Of a stretch of DNA of 64,000 nt, positions 25,190-33,902 are shown one piece after another. The DNA is taken from the NCBI GenBank assembly GCA_027491255.1, contig JAIXWM010000178.1:62001-126000 (forward strand), written 5' to 3'. The notes beneath the pieces were generated by a model. That model had not been told where the DNA came from and made no database searches. It saw nothing but the letters and a program-made list of their open reading frames with translations. Source of the DNA: Rubrivivax sp. Lineage in GTDB: Bacteria; Pseudomonadota; Gammaproteobacteria; Burkholderiales; Burkholderiaceae_C. The translations under genes were made by a program, and so were the position numbers. Numbering within the stretch: the stretch's first letter is position 1; the number at the start of each line of letters is the position of its first letter.

Positions 25190-25240
25190 AGGGTGATGGG
25201 TGATGGGCGGTGGGTGGTGGGTGGTGGGTGGTGGACTGTG
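25190..25240 (+). repeat. short tandem G-rich repeat (GGTGGGT-like)
   Basis: A run built from gggtgat, gggcggt and gggtggt units carries seven GGG tracts separated by 3-4 nt. It lies in the gap between the two minus-strand membrane/periplasmic genes. It is a clear candidate for a G-quadruplex on the plus strand, and in the mRNA it would be C-rich. Confidence 0.75.
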
Positions 25241-25258
25241 GACGAGATTCGCAGCACA

Positions 25259-25735
25259 TCAGAGGTAGGCAATCCAGCGCCCGCAGGCGATCGCCGCCAC
25301 CCACAAGGCCAGCGACGCCAGCGTCTGAGCGCGCGCGACGCTGTCCAGCCGGTCCAGGCTGCCGCGGGCGTGGAAGATCGCGGCGTTCAGCCCGGCCAGG
25401 AAGAGCAGGCCCATCTTCAGGACGAAGGCGCGGTTGGCCAGCAGCTCTTGCGGCTGGGTTGCGAACATCAGCAGCCCTGAAGACGCAGCCAGACCGAATC
25501 CGGTGGCGCTGCAGGCCAGCGACAGCCGTGCCAGCGGGCGTACCGGCAGGGCTGCGGCGCGGCCCCACACGCGCAGGTCCAGCACCGCCAGGCTGCCCAG
25601 CAGCAGGCCGATGCCCAGGAGGTGTGTCACCTCCAGCGCCGGGTAGGCCCAGGGGTGCTCGGCCAGCGCCGTCCAGCCGGCCCATGCCGGCCCGGCACCG
25701 GGCACGGGCGACGCGCCGACGGGGTTCATGCGCAA
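25259..25735 (-). CDS. four-helix membrane protein (DUF6644-like)
   Basis: 158 residues with about four hydrophobic helices (roughly 33-55, 70-92, 102-120 and 136-156). VTHLLGIGLLLGSLAVLDLRVWG and GLAASSGLLMFATQPQELLANRAFVLKMGLLFLAGLNAAIFH resemble the DUF6644 family, which often accompanies DUF6152. The histidine after the first helix and HARG near the third could bind haem or metal, but this is inference. Confidence 0.6.
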   Translation of the reverse strand: MRMNPVGASPVPGAGPAWAGWTALAEHPWAYPALEVTHLLGIGLLLGSLAVLDLRVWGRAAALPVRPLARLSLACSATGFGLAASSGLLMFATQPQELLANRAFVLKMGLLFLAGLNAAIFHARGSLDRLDSVARAQTLASLALWVAAIACGRWIAYL

Positions 25736-25860
25736 GACGATAGCGCAGCCGCCCGGGCCGCGTCCGCGGCCCGGGATTTGACGTGGCGCCAGGCGTGCAG
25801 CCCGACCAGGACTGTGCGCGACCCCGCTGGTGGGACCGGCCCGTCCCCGTGCCCCCCACC

Positions 25861-25866
25861 TAGAAT
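25861..25866 (+). promoter_or_regulatory. -10 box 6 nt before mpl (leaderless)
   Basis: TAGAAT ends 6 nt before the mpl ATG, so the transcript would start at the A of the start codon. There is no Shine-Dalgarno sequence. Confidence 0.45.
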
Positions 25867-25872
25867 CTCGGG

Positions 25873-27234
25873 ATGCACCTGCACATCCTCGGCATCTGCG
25901 GCACCTTCATGGGCGGCATCGCCGCCATCGCGCGCGAGGCCGGGCACCGGGTGACCGGCTGTGACGCCAACGTCTACCCGCCGATGAGCGACCAGTTGCG
26001 TGCCCTCGGCATCGAGCTGATCGAAGGCTTCGGCGCCGACCAGATGGCGCTGGCGCCCGATGTCTTCGTCGTCGGCAACGTGGTCACGCGCGGCAACCCG
26101 CTGATGGAGGCGGTGCTCGAGGCGGGCGCGCGCTACACCAGCGGCCCGCAGTGGCTGGCCGAGCAGGTGCTGGCGGGCCGGCACGTGCTGGCGGTGGCCG
26201 GTACGCACGGCAAGACGACGACGACCTCGATGCTGGCCTGGGTGCTCGAGCAGGCCGGGCTGGAGCCCGGCTTCCTGGTCGGCGGGGTGCCGCTGAACTT
26301 CGGCGTCTCGGCGCGGCTCGGGCGCGGACGCTGCTTCGTCATCGAGGCCGACGAGTACGACACCGCGCTGTTCGACAAGCGCAGCAAGTTCGTGCACTAC
26401 CGGCCGCGCACCGCGGTCCTGAACAACCTCGAGTACGACCACGCCGACATCTTTCCCGACCTCGCCGCCATCGAGACGCAGTTCCACCACCTGGTGCGCA
26501 CGGTGCCGGCCAGCGGCCGGCTGGTCGTCAACGCGCGCGACGAGGCCTTGCAGCGCGTGCTGCAGCGCGGCTGCTGGAGCGGCGTGCAGCGCTTCGGCAC
26601 CCGGCGCGAGGAGCCCGGCGGCCTGTGCGCGCGCGGCGAGCCCCACGCCTTCGACGTGCTGCGCGGCAGCCTGAAGCTCGGTCGCGTCGAGTGGTCGCTG
26701 CTGGGCGAGCACAACCAGATGAATGCGCTGGCAGCCATCGGCGCGGCCGAGCACGTGGGCGTCGCGCCCGAGGCCGCGGCCGCGGCGCTGGGCGGCTTCG
26801 TCAACGTGAGGCGCCGGCTCGAGCTGCGCGGCCAGGCCGGCGGCGTGAAGGTCTACGACGATTTCGCGCACCACCCCACCGCGATGCGCACCACCGTCAA
26901 CGGGCTGCGGCGTCGCGTCGGGCTCGAGCGCATCCTCGCCGTCTTCGAGCCGCGCTCCAACACGATGAAGACCGGCACGATGAAGGCCCAGCTGCCCTGG
27001 GCGCTGGAGGAAGCCGACCTGAGCTTCTGCCTGCAGGGCGCCTACGGCTGGAGCGCGCGCGAGGCGCTGGCGCCGATGGGCGCGCAGGCGGTGGTGGCCG
27101 ACACGGTGGATGCGCTGGTGGCGCAGGTCTTGCGTGCTGCGCGGCCCGGCGACCACGTGCTGTGCATGAGCAACGGCGGCTTCGGCGGCATCCACGACAA
27201 GCTGCTGGCGGCGCTGGCGGCACGCCGGGGCTGA
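25873..27234 (+). CDS. mpl: UDP-N-acetylmuramate:L-Ala-gamma-D-Glu-mesoDAP ligase (peptidoglycan recycling)
   Basis: 453 residues. It is a Mur-ligase fold with P-loop GTHGKTTTT from residue 110, EADEYDTALFDKRSKFVHYRP, NLEYDHADIF and DDFAHHPTAMRTTVNGLR. The N-terminus MHLHILGICGTFMGGIAAIA distinguishes Mpl from MurC. It re-attaches the recycled tripeptide to UDP-MurNAc in the cytoplasm. It is followed after 24 bp by an esterase gene. Confidence 0.95.
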   Translation: MHLHILGICGTFMGGIAAIAREAGHRVTGCDANVYPPMSDQLRALGIELIEGFGADQMALAPDVFVVGNVVTRGNPLMEAVLEAGARYTSGPQWLAEQVLAGRHVLAVAGTHGKTTTTSMLAWVLEQAGLEPGFLVGGVPLNFGVSARLGRGRCFVIEADEYDTALFDKRSKFVHYRPRTAVLNNLEYDHADIFPDLAAIETQFHHLVRTVPASGRLVVNARDEALQRVLQRGCWSGVQRFGTRREEPGGLCARGEPHAFDVLRGSLKLGRVEWSLLGEHNQMNALAAIGAAEHVGVAPEAAAAALGGFVNVRRRLELRGQAGGVKVYDDFAHHPTAMRTTVNGLRRRVGLERILAVFEPRSNTMKTGTMKAQLPWALEEADLSFCLQGAYGWSAREALAPMGAQAVVADTVDALVAQVLRAARPGDHVLCMSNGGFGGIHDKLLAALAARRG

Positions 27235-27258
27235 CGCAGGGCGTCGCTGGCCGAGGCG

Positions 27259-27873
27259 ATGACCACGCACCTGCTCTACCTGCACGGCTTCCGCTCGTCG
27301 CCGCAATCCTTCAAGGCGCAGCGCCTGCAGGCCTGGGTGGCCGCGCACCGGCCTGGGGTGACCTGGTGGTGCCCGCAGCTGCCGCCGTCGCCGCGCGCGG
27401 CCTTCGATCTGATCGACCAAGGCACGGCTGCGTGGCCGGCGGCCACGTCCGCTGTCGTCGGCAGCTCGCTCGGCGGCTTCTACGCCACGGCGCTGGCGCA
27501 CCGGCGGGGCTGGCGTTGCGCCGTCATCAACCCGGCCGTCGATCCCGCGCGCGACCTCGCGGCCTATGTCGGCGAGCAGACCGCCTTCCACGATTCCGCG
27601 CAGCGCTTCTTCTTCCAGCCGGCCTACGTCGACGAGCTGCGCGCGCTGGCCGTGCCGGCGCCCGTGGACGCGGCGCGCACCCTGGCCATCGTCGCCCAGG
27701 GCGACGAACTGCTCGACTGGCGCGAGATGCGCGCGCGCTACGCCGGCGCAAGCCTGCTCCTGGTCGAGGGCAGCGATCACGCGCTGTCGGACTTCGACGC
27801 GCACCTGCCGGCGCTGCTGGGCTTCCTTGGCCTGGTGCCCCGCGTCGGCGCCTCCACCCCGCACCCGTCATGA
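27259..27873 (+). CDS. YqiA-type esterase (alpha/beta hydrolase)
   Basis: 204 residues. It has LLYLHGFRSSPQSFKA at the N-terminus, nucleophile Ser70 in VGSSLGGFYATALA, acid within VAQGDELLDW near 154, and His in EGSDHALSDF near 173. This is the UPF0227/YqiA pattern, which in E. coli hydrolyses short acyl esters. The natural substrate is unknown. Its stop overlaps the start of the next gene (ATGA). Confidence 0.88.
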   Translation: MTTHLLYLHGFRSSPQSFKAQRLQAWVAAHRPGVTWWCPQLPPSPRAAFDLIDQGTAAWPAATSAVVGSSLGGFYATALAHRRGWRCAVINPAVDPARDLAAYVGEQTAFHDSAQRFFFQPAYVDELRALAVPAPVDAARTLAIVAQGDELLDWREMRARYAGASLLLVEGSDHALSDFDAHLPALLGFLGLVPRVGASTPHPS

Positions 27874-28610
27874 GACTCGAGAACAAGATCTGCATCATCA
27901 CCGGTGCCGCCCAGGGCATCGGCCTGGCCACGGCGCTGAAGTTCGCGCGCGAGGGCGCTATCGTCATCGCCAGCGACATGCGGCGCGAGGGCGTCGACGC
28001 CGCCGCGGCCGCCTGCCGCGCCGAGGGCGCGCGCGCGCTCGGCTTCGTCGTCGACGTCACCGACCGCGCCCAGGTCGACGCCATGGTCGCCTCGGTGAAG
28101 GCCGAGTTCGGCCGTATCGACGTGCTCGTCAACAACGCCGGCATCACGAAGGATGCGCGGCTGCAGAAGATGACGCTGCAGCAGTTCGATGCCGTCATCG
28201 ACGTCAACCTGCGTGGCGTCTTCCACTGCGCCCAGGCCGTGGCCGACACCATGGTTTCGCAGGGCGCGGGTGTGATCCTCAACGCCAGCAGCGTGGTCGG
28301 CGTCTATGGCAATTTCGGGCAGACGAACTACGCGGCCTCGAAGTTCGGTGTCATCGGCTTCACCAAGACCTGGTCGCGCGAGCTCGGCCCCAAGGGCGTG
28401 CGCGTGAACGCGGTCGCCCCGGGTTTCGTCGAGACGCCCATCCTGTCGACGATGCCCGACAAGGTGCTCGAGCAGATGCGTGCCAAGGTCCCGCTCGGTC
28501 GCCTGGCGCGCCCCGAGGAGATTGCCAATGTCTACGCCTTCCTGGCCAGCGACGAGGCGAGCTACGTCAACGGCGCGGTGCTCGAGGTTGCGGGTGGCAT
28601 GACCGTCTGA
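27870..28610 (+). CDS. FabG-like 3-oxoacyl-ACP reductase (SDR)
   Basis: 246 residues, a classical short-chain dehydrogenase. The cofactor motif TGAAQGIG is at 11-18, NNAG at 88-91, and the catalytic set is Ser141, Tyr154 and Lys158 (NYAASKFG). Arg39 in the DMRRE segment suggests NADPH. The closest assignment is FabG, but it lies away from other fab genes, so a polyhydroxyalkanoate (PhaB-like) or accessory reductase is possible. ATG overlaps the esterase stop. Confidence 0.88.
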   Translation: MRLENKICIITGAAQGIGLATALKFAREGAIVIASDMRREGVDAAAAACRAEGARALGFVVDVTDRAQVDAMVASVKAEFGRIDVLVNNAGITKDARLQKMTLQQFDAVIDVNLRGVFHCAQAVADTMVSQGAGVILNASSVVGVYGNFGQTNYAASKFGVIGFTKTWSRELGPKGVRVNAVAPGFVETPILSTMPDKVLEQMRAKVPLGRLARPEEIANVYAFLASDEASYVNGAVLEVAGGMTV

Positions 28611-28619
28611 GCACCCCAA

Positions 28620-28645
28620 GGGCCAGGCGTCGCCCGTCCTGGCCC
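28620..28645 (+). terminator. hairpin after the FabG-like gene
   Basis: GGGCCAGG and CCTGGCCC pair around a 10-nt loop just after the stop codon. There is no T-run, so termination would be weak or Rho-assisted. Confidence 0.35.
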
Positions 28646-28724
28646 CAGCCCCCCCGCGGGGGCGCAAGATGACCCCGCCCCTGCGCACGCGCGTCCTCCC
28701 CACGGCGGCGACAATGCAGGCACG

Positions 28725-30800
28725 ATGTATGCCCTGTTCGAAGAAGCCGGCAAGTTCCTCGCCGGTCGCGTGCTGTCCGAGGCCGAGGCCTCGGTGCAGG
28801 TGGAGCTCGACTCCGGCAAGCGGGTCAAGGTCAAGGCCGCGCACTTGCTGCTGCGCTTCGCCCAGCCCGCGCCCGTCGCGCTGATCGAGGCCGCTCAGCG
28901 CCTGGCCGCCGAGATCGACCTCGACCTCGCCTGGGAGTTCGCGCCCGACGGCGACTTCGCGTTCGCCGACTTCGCGCGCGAGTACTTCGACGCCTCCGCC
29001 GGGCCCGAGCGCCAGGCCGCCGCGCTGTTCCGTCTGTTCGACGCGCCGCACTACTTTCGTCGCGTCGGCAAGGGCGTGTTCCGCAAGGCGCCGGAAGAGA
29101 CGGTGAAGGCGGCGCTGCTGGCCATCGAGCGCAAGCAGCAGCAGGCTGCGCAGGTCGCCGGCTGGGCCGACGAGCTTGCCGCCGGGCGCTGCCCCGACGC
29201 TGTGCGCGAGCAGCTCTACCGCATCCTGTTCAAGCCCGACAAGAACGCGCTCGAGTACAAGGCGGTCGTCGAGGCGGCGCGGCGTGCCCAGCGCGCGCCG
29301 CTGGATCTGCTCAAGGGCGCGGGCGCGATCGACAGCCCGTATCAGTTCCACTGGCGCCGCTTCCTGTTCGAGCAGTTCCCCCGTGGTGCCGGCTTCCCGC
29401 CGCTGAGCGCGCCGCCGGCTCCGGCTGACCTGCCGCTGGCGCAGGTGCAGGCCTTCTCGATCGACGACTCGCACACGACCGAAATCGACGATGCGCTGTC
29501 AGTGCAGGGCCTGGGCAGCGGCACGGTGGTCTTCGGCATCCACATTGCCGCGCCCGCGCTGGCGATCAAGCCCGATTCCCCGGTCGACAAGGTCGCGCGC
29601 GAGCGCCTGTCCACGGTCTACATGCCCGGCGGCAAGATCACCATGCTGCCTGACGAGGTGGTGCAGGCCTACACGTTGACCGAGGGGCGCGACTGCCCGG
29701 CGGTGAGCCTGTACGTGACGCTGGACGAGGCCACGCTCGAGGTTCGCGCGCGAGAGACCCGCATCGAGCGGGTGCCCATCGTCGCCAATCTGCGCCACGA
29801 CCGCCTCGACGACGTGGTCACCGAGGCCACGCTCACCGGCGCGGCGCCGGCGGAGCACCCCTTTCCGGCCGAGCTCGGTTTCGCCTTTCGCCTGGCCCGC
29901 CACCTGAAGGCGCAGCGCGAGCAGGTGCGCGGCAAGCCCGAGACCTTCAACCGGCCTGACTACACCTTCAAGCTCGAGCCGGCTGACGGCGTGGGCTCGC
30001 CCCCGGCCACGACAGCCGAACTGCCCGAGGGCAGCGAGCGTGTGCTCATCGGCACGCGCCGTCGCGGGGCGCCGCTGGACCTGATCGTCGCGGAGTCCAT
30101 GATCCTCGCCAACAGCCACTGGGGCGGCTGGCTTGCGAGCCTGGGCGTGCCCGGCATCTACCGCAGCCAGGCCAGCCTGCTGCCCGGGGTCAAGGTGCGC
30201 ATGGGCACCAAGGCGCTGCCGCACGCCGGCATGGGGGTGGCGCAGTACACCTGGGCCACCTCGCCGCTGCGCCGCTATGTCGACCTGGTCAACCAGTGGC
30301 AGATCGTTGCCTGTGCCCGCCACGGCGCGACCGCCGCTCTGGCCGCACCCTTCAAGCCCAAGGACGCGACGCTGTTCTCGATCATCTCGGGCTTCGACGG
30401 CGCCTACACCGCCTACAACGGCTTCCAGAACGGCATCGAGCGCTTCTGGACGCTGCGTTGGCTGGAGCAGAACGCGGTGACCGAGATCGACGCCGCGGTG
30501 ATGAAGGACGGCCTGGTGCGTGCCGAGACGCTGCCGCTGGTGCTGCGCGCCACCGGCACCGAGAGCCTGCCGCGCGGCACGCGGGTGCGCGTGCGCATCA
30601 CCGGCAGCGACCTGCTGACGCTGGACGTCTGGGGCAGCTTCGTGACCCGGCTCGAGGAACCCGGCGCCGCGCCCACGCCCGAAGCCGAGGAGGAGGAGGC
30701 CGAGGGAGCGGAGGCCGCCGGCCCGCTGGCGCTGGCCATCGACGTCGACGAAGCCGCCACGGGCGACGCTGCCGGCGCCGCCAGCGCGGCTGCAGCCTGA
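28725..30800 (+). CDS. RNase II/R family exoribonuclease
   Basis: 691 residues. The RNB catalytic centre FSIDDSHTTEIDDAL is near 244-258, with the Asp cluster that binds Mg, and IHIAAPALAI and GCPAVS-like blocks follow. TSPLRRYVDLVNQWQI near 507 is the conserved C-terminal RNB signature. It degrades RNA 3' to 5'. It lacks the N-terminal extension and basic tail of RNase R. Instead it ends in an acidic Ala/Glu-rich tail (EAEEEEAEGAEAAG). A GACAAT box 9 nt before ATG may give a near-leaderless mRNA. The stop is part of dispersed element copy 4. Confidence 0.9.
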   Translation: MYALFEEAGKFLAGRVLSEAEASVQVELDSGKRVKVKAAHLLLRFAQPAPVALIEAAQRLAAEIDLDLAWEFAPDGDFAFADFAREYFDASAGPERQAAALFRLFDAPHYFRRVGKGVFRKAPEETVKAALLAIERKQQQAAQVAGWADELAAGRCPDAVREQLYRILFKPDKNALEYKAVVEAARRAQRAPLDLLKGAGAIDSPYQFHWRRFLFEQFPRGAGFPPLSAPPAPADLPLAQVQAFSIDDSHTTEIDDALSVQGLGSGTVVFGIHIAAPALAIKPDSPVDKVARERLSTVYMPGGKITMLPDEVVQAYTLTEGRDCPAVSLYVTLDEATLEVRARETRIERVPIVANLRHDRLDDVVTEATLTGAAPAEHPFPAELGFAFRLARHLKAQREQVRGKPETFNRPDYTFKLEPADGVGSPPATTAELPEGSERVLIGTRRRGAPLDLIVAESMILANSHWGGWLASLGVPGIYRSQASLLPGVKVRMGTKALPHAGMGVAQYTWATSPLRRYVDLVNQWQIVACARHGATAALAAPFKPKDATLFSIISGFDGAYTAYNGFQNGIERFWTLRWLEQNAVTEIDAAVMKDGLVRAETLPLVLRATGTESLPRGTRVRVRITGSDLLTLDVWGSFVTRLEEPGAAPTPEAEEEEAEGAEAAGPLALAIDVDEAATGDAAGAASAAAA

Positions 30801-30962
30801 GAGGCACCGGGTCGTTCCACCATGTCCGCCTCGCACGCCAGGACAGCCCGTCTCGTCGATGCAAACCCTCGGCATGGCCCGTGCCATGGCGGCGGGTTGC
30901 GCCCTGACACGGGTCGCTCCAGCGCGCCTTTCGGGCACGGCGGAATCACGCTCGGCCCCTGA
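30797..30962 (+). repeat. dispersed intergenic element, copy 4
   Basis: Begins CTGAGAGGC on the stop of the RNase gene and ends GGCCCCTGA. It has the best central hairpin, CATGGCCCGTGCCATGG (30873-30889, stem of 6 bp). It shares ggtcgttccaccatg, cgcacgccaggac, cccgtctcgtc, gcgcgcctttcgggcacggcggaa and cgctcggc with other copies. The following tonB-like gene starts 43 bp later. Confidence 0.8.
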
Positions 30963-31005
30963 ACCGGCGGCGCAGCACGGACGCGGCAGCGTGCAGGGCA
31001 GGCAG

Positions 31006-31950
31006 ATGGCGGCAGTGACGGCGGCGCAAGGGGCGGTTGGGCAGCGATTGCCTGGGCGCTGGACGCCGCTGCACCTTGCGCTGGCCCTGTCGCTGGCGGT
31101 ACACGCGGTGCTGCTGGCCATCCGTTTCGTCGATCCCTCGGGCTTCCAACGCTTCTTCGCCGACGCGCCCCTGGAGGTGGTCCTCGTCAATGCCCGGTCT
31201 TCCGAGCCGCCGCCGCAGGCCCAGGCCATTGCCCAGGCGAATCTGGTGGGCGGCGGCGACGCCGCGTCGGGCCGGGCGACGTCGCCCTTGCCATCAGCCG
31301 AGCTGACGCGCCCCGGCGATGCCGCCGAAGCTGCACGGCAGCGGGTCGAGCGCCTGCAGCAGGAGCAGGTGCGCCTGCTCGCCCAGTTGCGGCGCGAGGC
31401 CGAGGTCGTGCTGGCACGCCTGCCTGCCAGGGACGGCACGCCGGAGCAGCAGGCCGAGCGCGAGCAGCAGCTGCTGCGCCTGAAGCAACTGGCCGAGATC
31501 GACAAGCGGGTCCAGGAAGAGAATGCACGGCCGCGGCGGCGCCACGTCAGCCCGGCCACGCGTGAGGCGGTCTACGCGCTGTACTACGACGCGCTGCGCC
31601 TGCGCGTCGAGCGGCGCGGCACCGAGGACTTTCCACAGGTGCAGGGGCGCAAGCTCTACGGCGAGCTGACGATGGAGATGACGGTCGACGCCGCCGGGCG
31701 CGTGGTCGAGGCGCGCGTGCTCCAGTCCTCCGGCCAGCGCGCCCTCGACGAGCGTGCGCTGGCCATCGTGCGCGCAGCCGCGCCATTCGGCCCCTTCAAC
31801 GCGGAGATGCGGCGCCAGGCCGACCTGATCGTCGTGACCTCGCGCTTTCGCTTCACCCGCGACGACGGACTGGAGGCAAGCATCGGCGCGGCGCCGGTGC
31901 CGCCGGCGGTTGACGGCGCCGCGCTGCGGGTGCCGGGGGGGCGGCCGTGA
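31006..31950 (+). CDS. TonB-family energy-transducer protein
   Basis: 314 residues from the ATG at 31006, preceded by AGGGCAGGC. One membrane anchor lies at about 21-40 (LHLALALSLAVHAVLLAIRF). A Gln/Glu/Arg-rich coiled coil runs over about 105-165, and the TonB C-terminal fold over about 190-290 (YGELTMEMTVDAAGRVVEARVLQSSGQRALDERALAIVRAAAPFGPF). The Pro-Lys/Pro-Glu spacer of classical TonB is replaced by the coiled coil, as in the TonB/TolA-like proteins of Burkholderiales. ExbB/ExbD are not adjacent. It may act in envelope energy transfer rather than siderophore uptake. GTG of mtgA overlaps its stop. Confidence 0.85.
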   Translation: MAAVTAAQGAVGQRLPGRWTPLHLALALSLAVHAVLLAIRFVDPSGFQRFFADAPLEVVLVNARSSEPPPQAQAIAQANLVGGGDAASGRATSPLPSAELTRPGDAAEAARQRVERLQQEQVRLLAQLRREAEVVLARLPARDGTPEQQAEREQQLLRLKQLAEIDKRVQEENARPRRRHVSPATREAVYALYYDALRLRVERRGTEDFPQVQGRKLYGELTMEMTVDAAGRVVEARVLQSSGQRALDERALAIVRAAAPFGPFNAEMRRQADLIVVTSRFRFTRDDGLEASIGAAPVPPAVDGAALRVPGGRP

Positions 31951-32726
31951 CGGCAGCGCGCGCCAAGGCGACGCCGGGCGTCGGCTGGCCCCGTCAGTTG
32001 GCACGGCTGCTGGCGTTGCTGCTGCTGTGCGTGGTGGCGCTGCAGATCACGTTCGCGCTGCGCATCTTGCTGATGAATGCGGTCGATCCCCAGTCCACCG
32101 CCTTCCAGCGCAGCGAGGCCTGGCGGCTGCTGGGCGAGGGCGGGCGCCTGCGCTGGCGCCAGGAGTGGGTCGACGACGCGCGCCTGTCGGTGCACCTGAA
32201 GCGGGCCGTCATCGCCAGTGAGGATTCGGCCTTCGCCAGCCACGGCGGCGTCGACTGGGAGTCGGTGGAGAAGGCCTGGGAGCGCAACCAGCGCGCCGAG
32301 GCGCGGGCGCAGCGTCAGCAGGCGGGGCGTCCGCCGGGCGCGCGCAAGGTCGAGCCCAAGGTCATCGGCGGCTCGACGATCACGCAGCAACTGGCGAAGA
32401 ACCTCTTCCTGTCGGGCGAGCGCACGGCCCTGCGCAAGGGCCAGGAGTTCGCGCTCACGCTGATGCTCGAAGGCCTGCTGTCCAAGCGGCGCATGCTCGA
32501 GATCTACCTCAACAGCGTCGAGTGGGGGGAGGGCGTGTTCGGCGCACAGGCGGCGGCGCGGCACTATTTCCGCACCGACGCGGCCCGCCTCGGGCCCGAG
32601 CAGGCGGCGCGTCTGGCCGTGATGCTGCCCGCGCCCAAGCGCTTCGAGAAGCTGCCCGGCTCGCCCTACATGGCTGCGCGTGCGGCCACGATCGGCGCGC
32701 GCATGGGCGCGGTCGAACTTCCATGA
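31947..32726 (+). CDS. mtgA: monofunctional peptidoglycan glycosyltransferase
   Basis: 259 residues. One N-terminal membrane helix lies at about 17-43. The GT51 domain follows, with catalytic Glu in ASEDSAFASHGGVDW and the GGSTITQQLAKNLFLSGERTALRKGQE, EGLLSKRRMLEIYLNSVEWGEGVFG and HYF motifs. It polymerises lipid II into glycan strands at the outer face of the inner membrane. An Arg/Ala/Gln-rich insertion (NQRAEARAQRQQAGRPPGARKVE) before the GGST motif is longer than in E. coli. Confidence 0.94.
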   Translation: MTAARAKATPGVGWPRQLARLLALLLLCVVALQITFALRILLMNAVDPQSTAFQRSEAWRLLGEGGRLRWRQEWVDDARLSVHLKRAVIASEDSAFASHGGVDWESVEKAWERNQRAEARAQRQQAGRPPGARKVEPKVIGGSTITQQLAKNLFLSGERTALRKGQEFALTLMLEGLLSKRRMLEIYLNSVEWGEGVFGAQAAARHYFRTDAARLGPEQAARLAVMLPAPKRFEKLPGSPYMAARAATIGARMGAVELP

Positions 32727-32736
32727 GGCCCTTGCG

Positions 32737-33336
32737 ATGCAAGACACCCTGACCGAGGAGATCGCTGCTGCGGCAGCCCGGCTCGTCGTCGAGGACGGGC
32801 TCGAGTACGGCCCGGCCAAGGCCAAGGCCGCGCGTGCGCTGACGCGGCGCGGCGGCGTCGCCCGTGCGCAGATGCCGGCCAACGAGCAGGTCGAGCATGC
32901 GGTGCGCGAGTACCTCGAGCTGTTCTGCGCCGAGACACAGCCCGCGGAACTCGCGGCCCTGCGCGACGTGGCCGCGCAGTGGATGGCACGCCTGGCCGAG
33001 TTTCGGCCGCACCTGGGCGGCGCGGTCTGGCGTGGCACGGCCACTCGGCTGTCGGCCGTGCATCTGGATCTGTACTGCGACGACGCGAAGTCTGCCGAGA
33101 TCGCGCTGCTGAACCAGGGCGTGCGCCACGAGGTCGACACGCTGGACCAGGGGGGCGCGCCGGTGGACGTGCTCACGGTGTCGAGTCCGAGTCGCGCCCT
33201 GGGCATGCCCGTCACCGTGCACCTGATCGTGCGCGACCACGACGACCTGCGCGGCGCGCTCAAGCCCGACGCGCAGGGCCGCACCTGGCGCGGAGATCTG
33301 GCGGCGCTGCGGCGCCTGATGGAGACGTCTGGATGA
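32737..33336 (+). CDS. conserved-looking hypothetical protein between mtgA and a thioredoxin
   Basis: 199 residues from ATG 32737, 10 bp after mtgA, with its stop overlapping the next start (ATGA). It is soluble, with a helical N-terminal half (EYGPAKAKAARALTRRGGVARAQMPANEQVEHAVREYLELF) and an alpha/beta half (AVWRGTATRLSAVHLDLYCDDAKSAEIALLNQGVRHEV). The GTATRLS/HLDLYCDD stretch faintly suggests a nucleotidyltransferase fold, but no full motif is present. Tight coupling to mtgA and tlpA implies a shared transcript. Confidence 0.75.
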   Translation: MQDTLTEEIAAAAARLVVEDGLEYGPAKAKAARALTRRGGVARAQMPANEQVEHAVREYLELFCAETQPAELAALRDVAAQWMARLAEFRPHLGGAVWRGTATRLSAVHLDLYCDDAKSAEIALLNQGVRHEVDTLDQGGAPVDVLTVSSPSRALGMPVTVHLIVRDHDDLRGALKPDAQGRTWRGDLAALRRLMETSG

Positions 33337-33902
33337 ATACCGATCCCTTGGGGCCCGAACCGGCGACGCCTGCGGCTCGGGCCCGTCGGTCGCGCCGGCA
33401 GTGGCTGCTGGCGGCCGGCGTGGCGCTGGCCGCCGGCGGCGCCGGGCTCGCCTGGCGCAACTGGCGTGATCGCGCGGCATCCGCGCCCGACACGCCGCCC
33501 TGGCCGCTCGTCTTCCCGCGGCCCGAGGGCGGCGAACTGCGCATGGCTGCGCTCTGGGGGCGGCCGCTGGTGCTGAATTTCTGGGCCACATGGTGCCCGC
33601 CCTGCATTGAGGAACTGCCCGAACTCGAGCGCTTTCATCGCGCCTGGTCGTCGCGCGGCTGGCAGGTGGTCGGCCTGGCGGTCGATGCGCCGACCCCGGT
33701 GCGCGAGTTCCTCACCCGCCAGCCGCTGTCCTTTCCGATCGGTCTGGCAGGCCTGGACGGCAGCGCGCTCAGCCGCACCTTGGGCAACGAGCGCGGCGCC
33801 TTGCCTTTCACCGCGGTGTTCGACGGCGCGGGCCGCATGGTGCAGCGCAAGCTCGGTCAGACGAGCTTCGACGAGCTCGCCGCTTGGGCCGCCGGCATCT
33901 GA
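33333..33902 (+). CDS. TlpA-like thioredoxin-fold protein, membrane-anchored
   Basis: 189 residues. An N-terminal RRQWLLAAGVALAAGGAGLAW acts as a signal or anchor with a twin-Arg pattern. The thioredoxin fold has active site Trp87-Cys88-Pro-Pro-Cys91, and cis-Pro is in GALPFTAVFD. It reduces or oxidises disulfides in the periplasm, possibly for cytochrome c maturation. It is the last gene of the tonB-like/mtgA/hypothetical/tlpA set. Confidence 0.9.
   Translation: MNTDPLGPEPATPAARARRSRRQWLLAAGVALAAGGAGLAWRNWRDRAASAPDTPPWPLVFPRPEGGELRMAALWGRPLVLNFWATWCPPCIEELPELERFHRAWSSRGWQVVGLAVDAPTPVREFLTRQPLSFPIGLAGLDGSALSRTLGNERGALPFTAVFDGAGRMVQRKLGQTSFDELAAWAAGI

Noticed and set aside
26151..28610. 819-codon plus-strand frame across mpl, the esterase and the FabG-like gene
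   Set aside because: Only the last 246 codons (from 27870) are real. The rest is an Arg/Ala/Gly-rich shadow of mpl.
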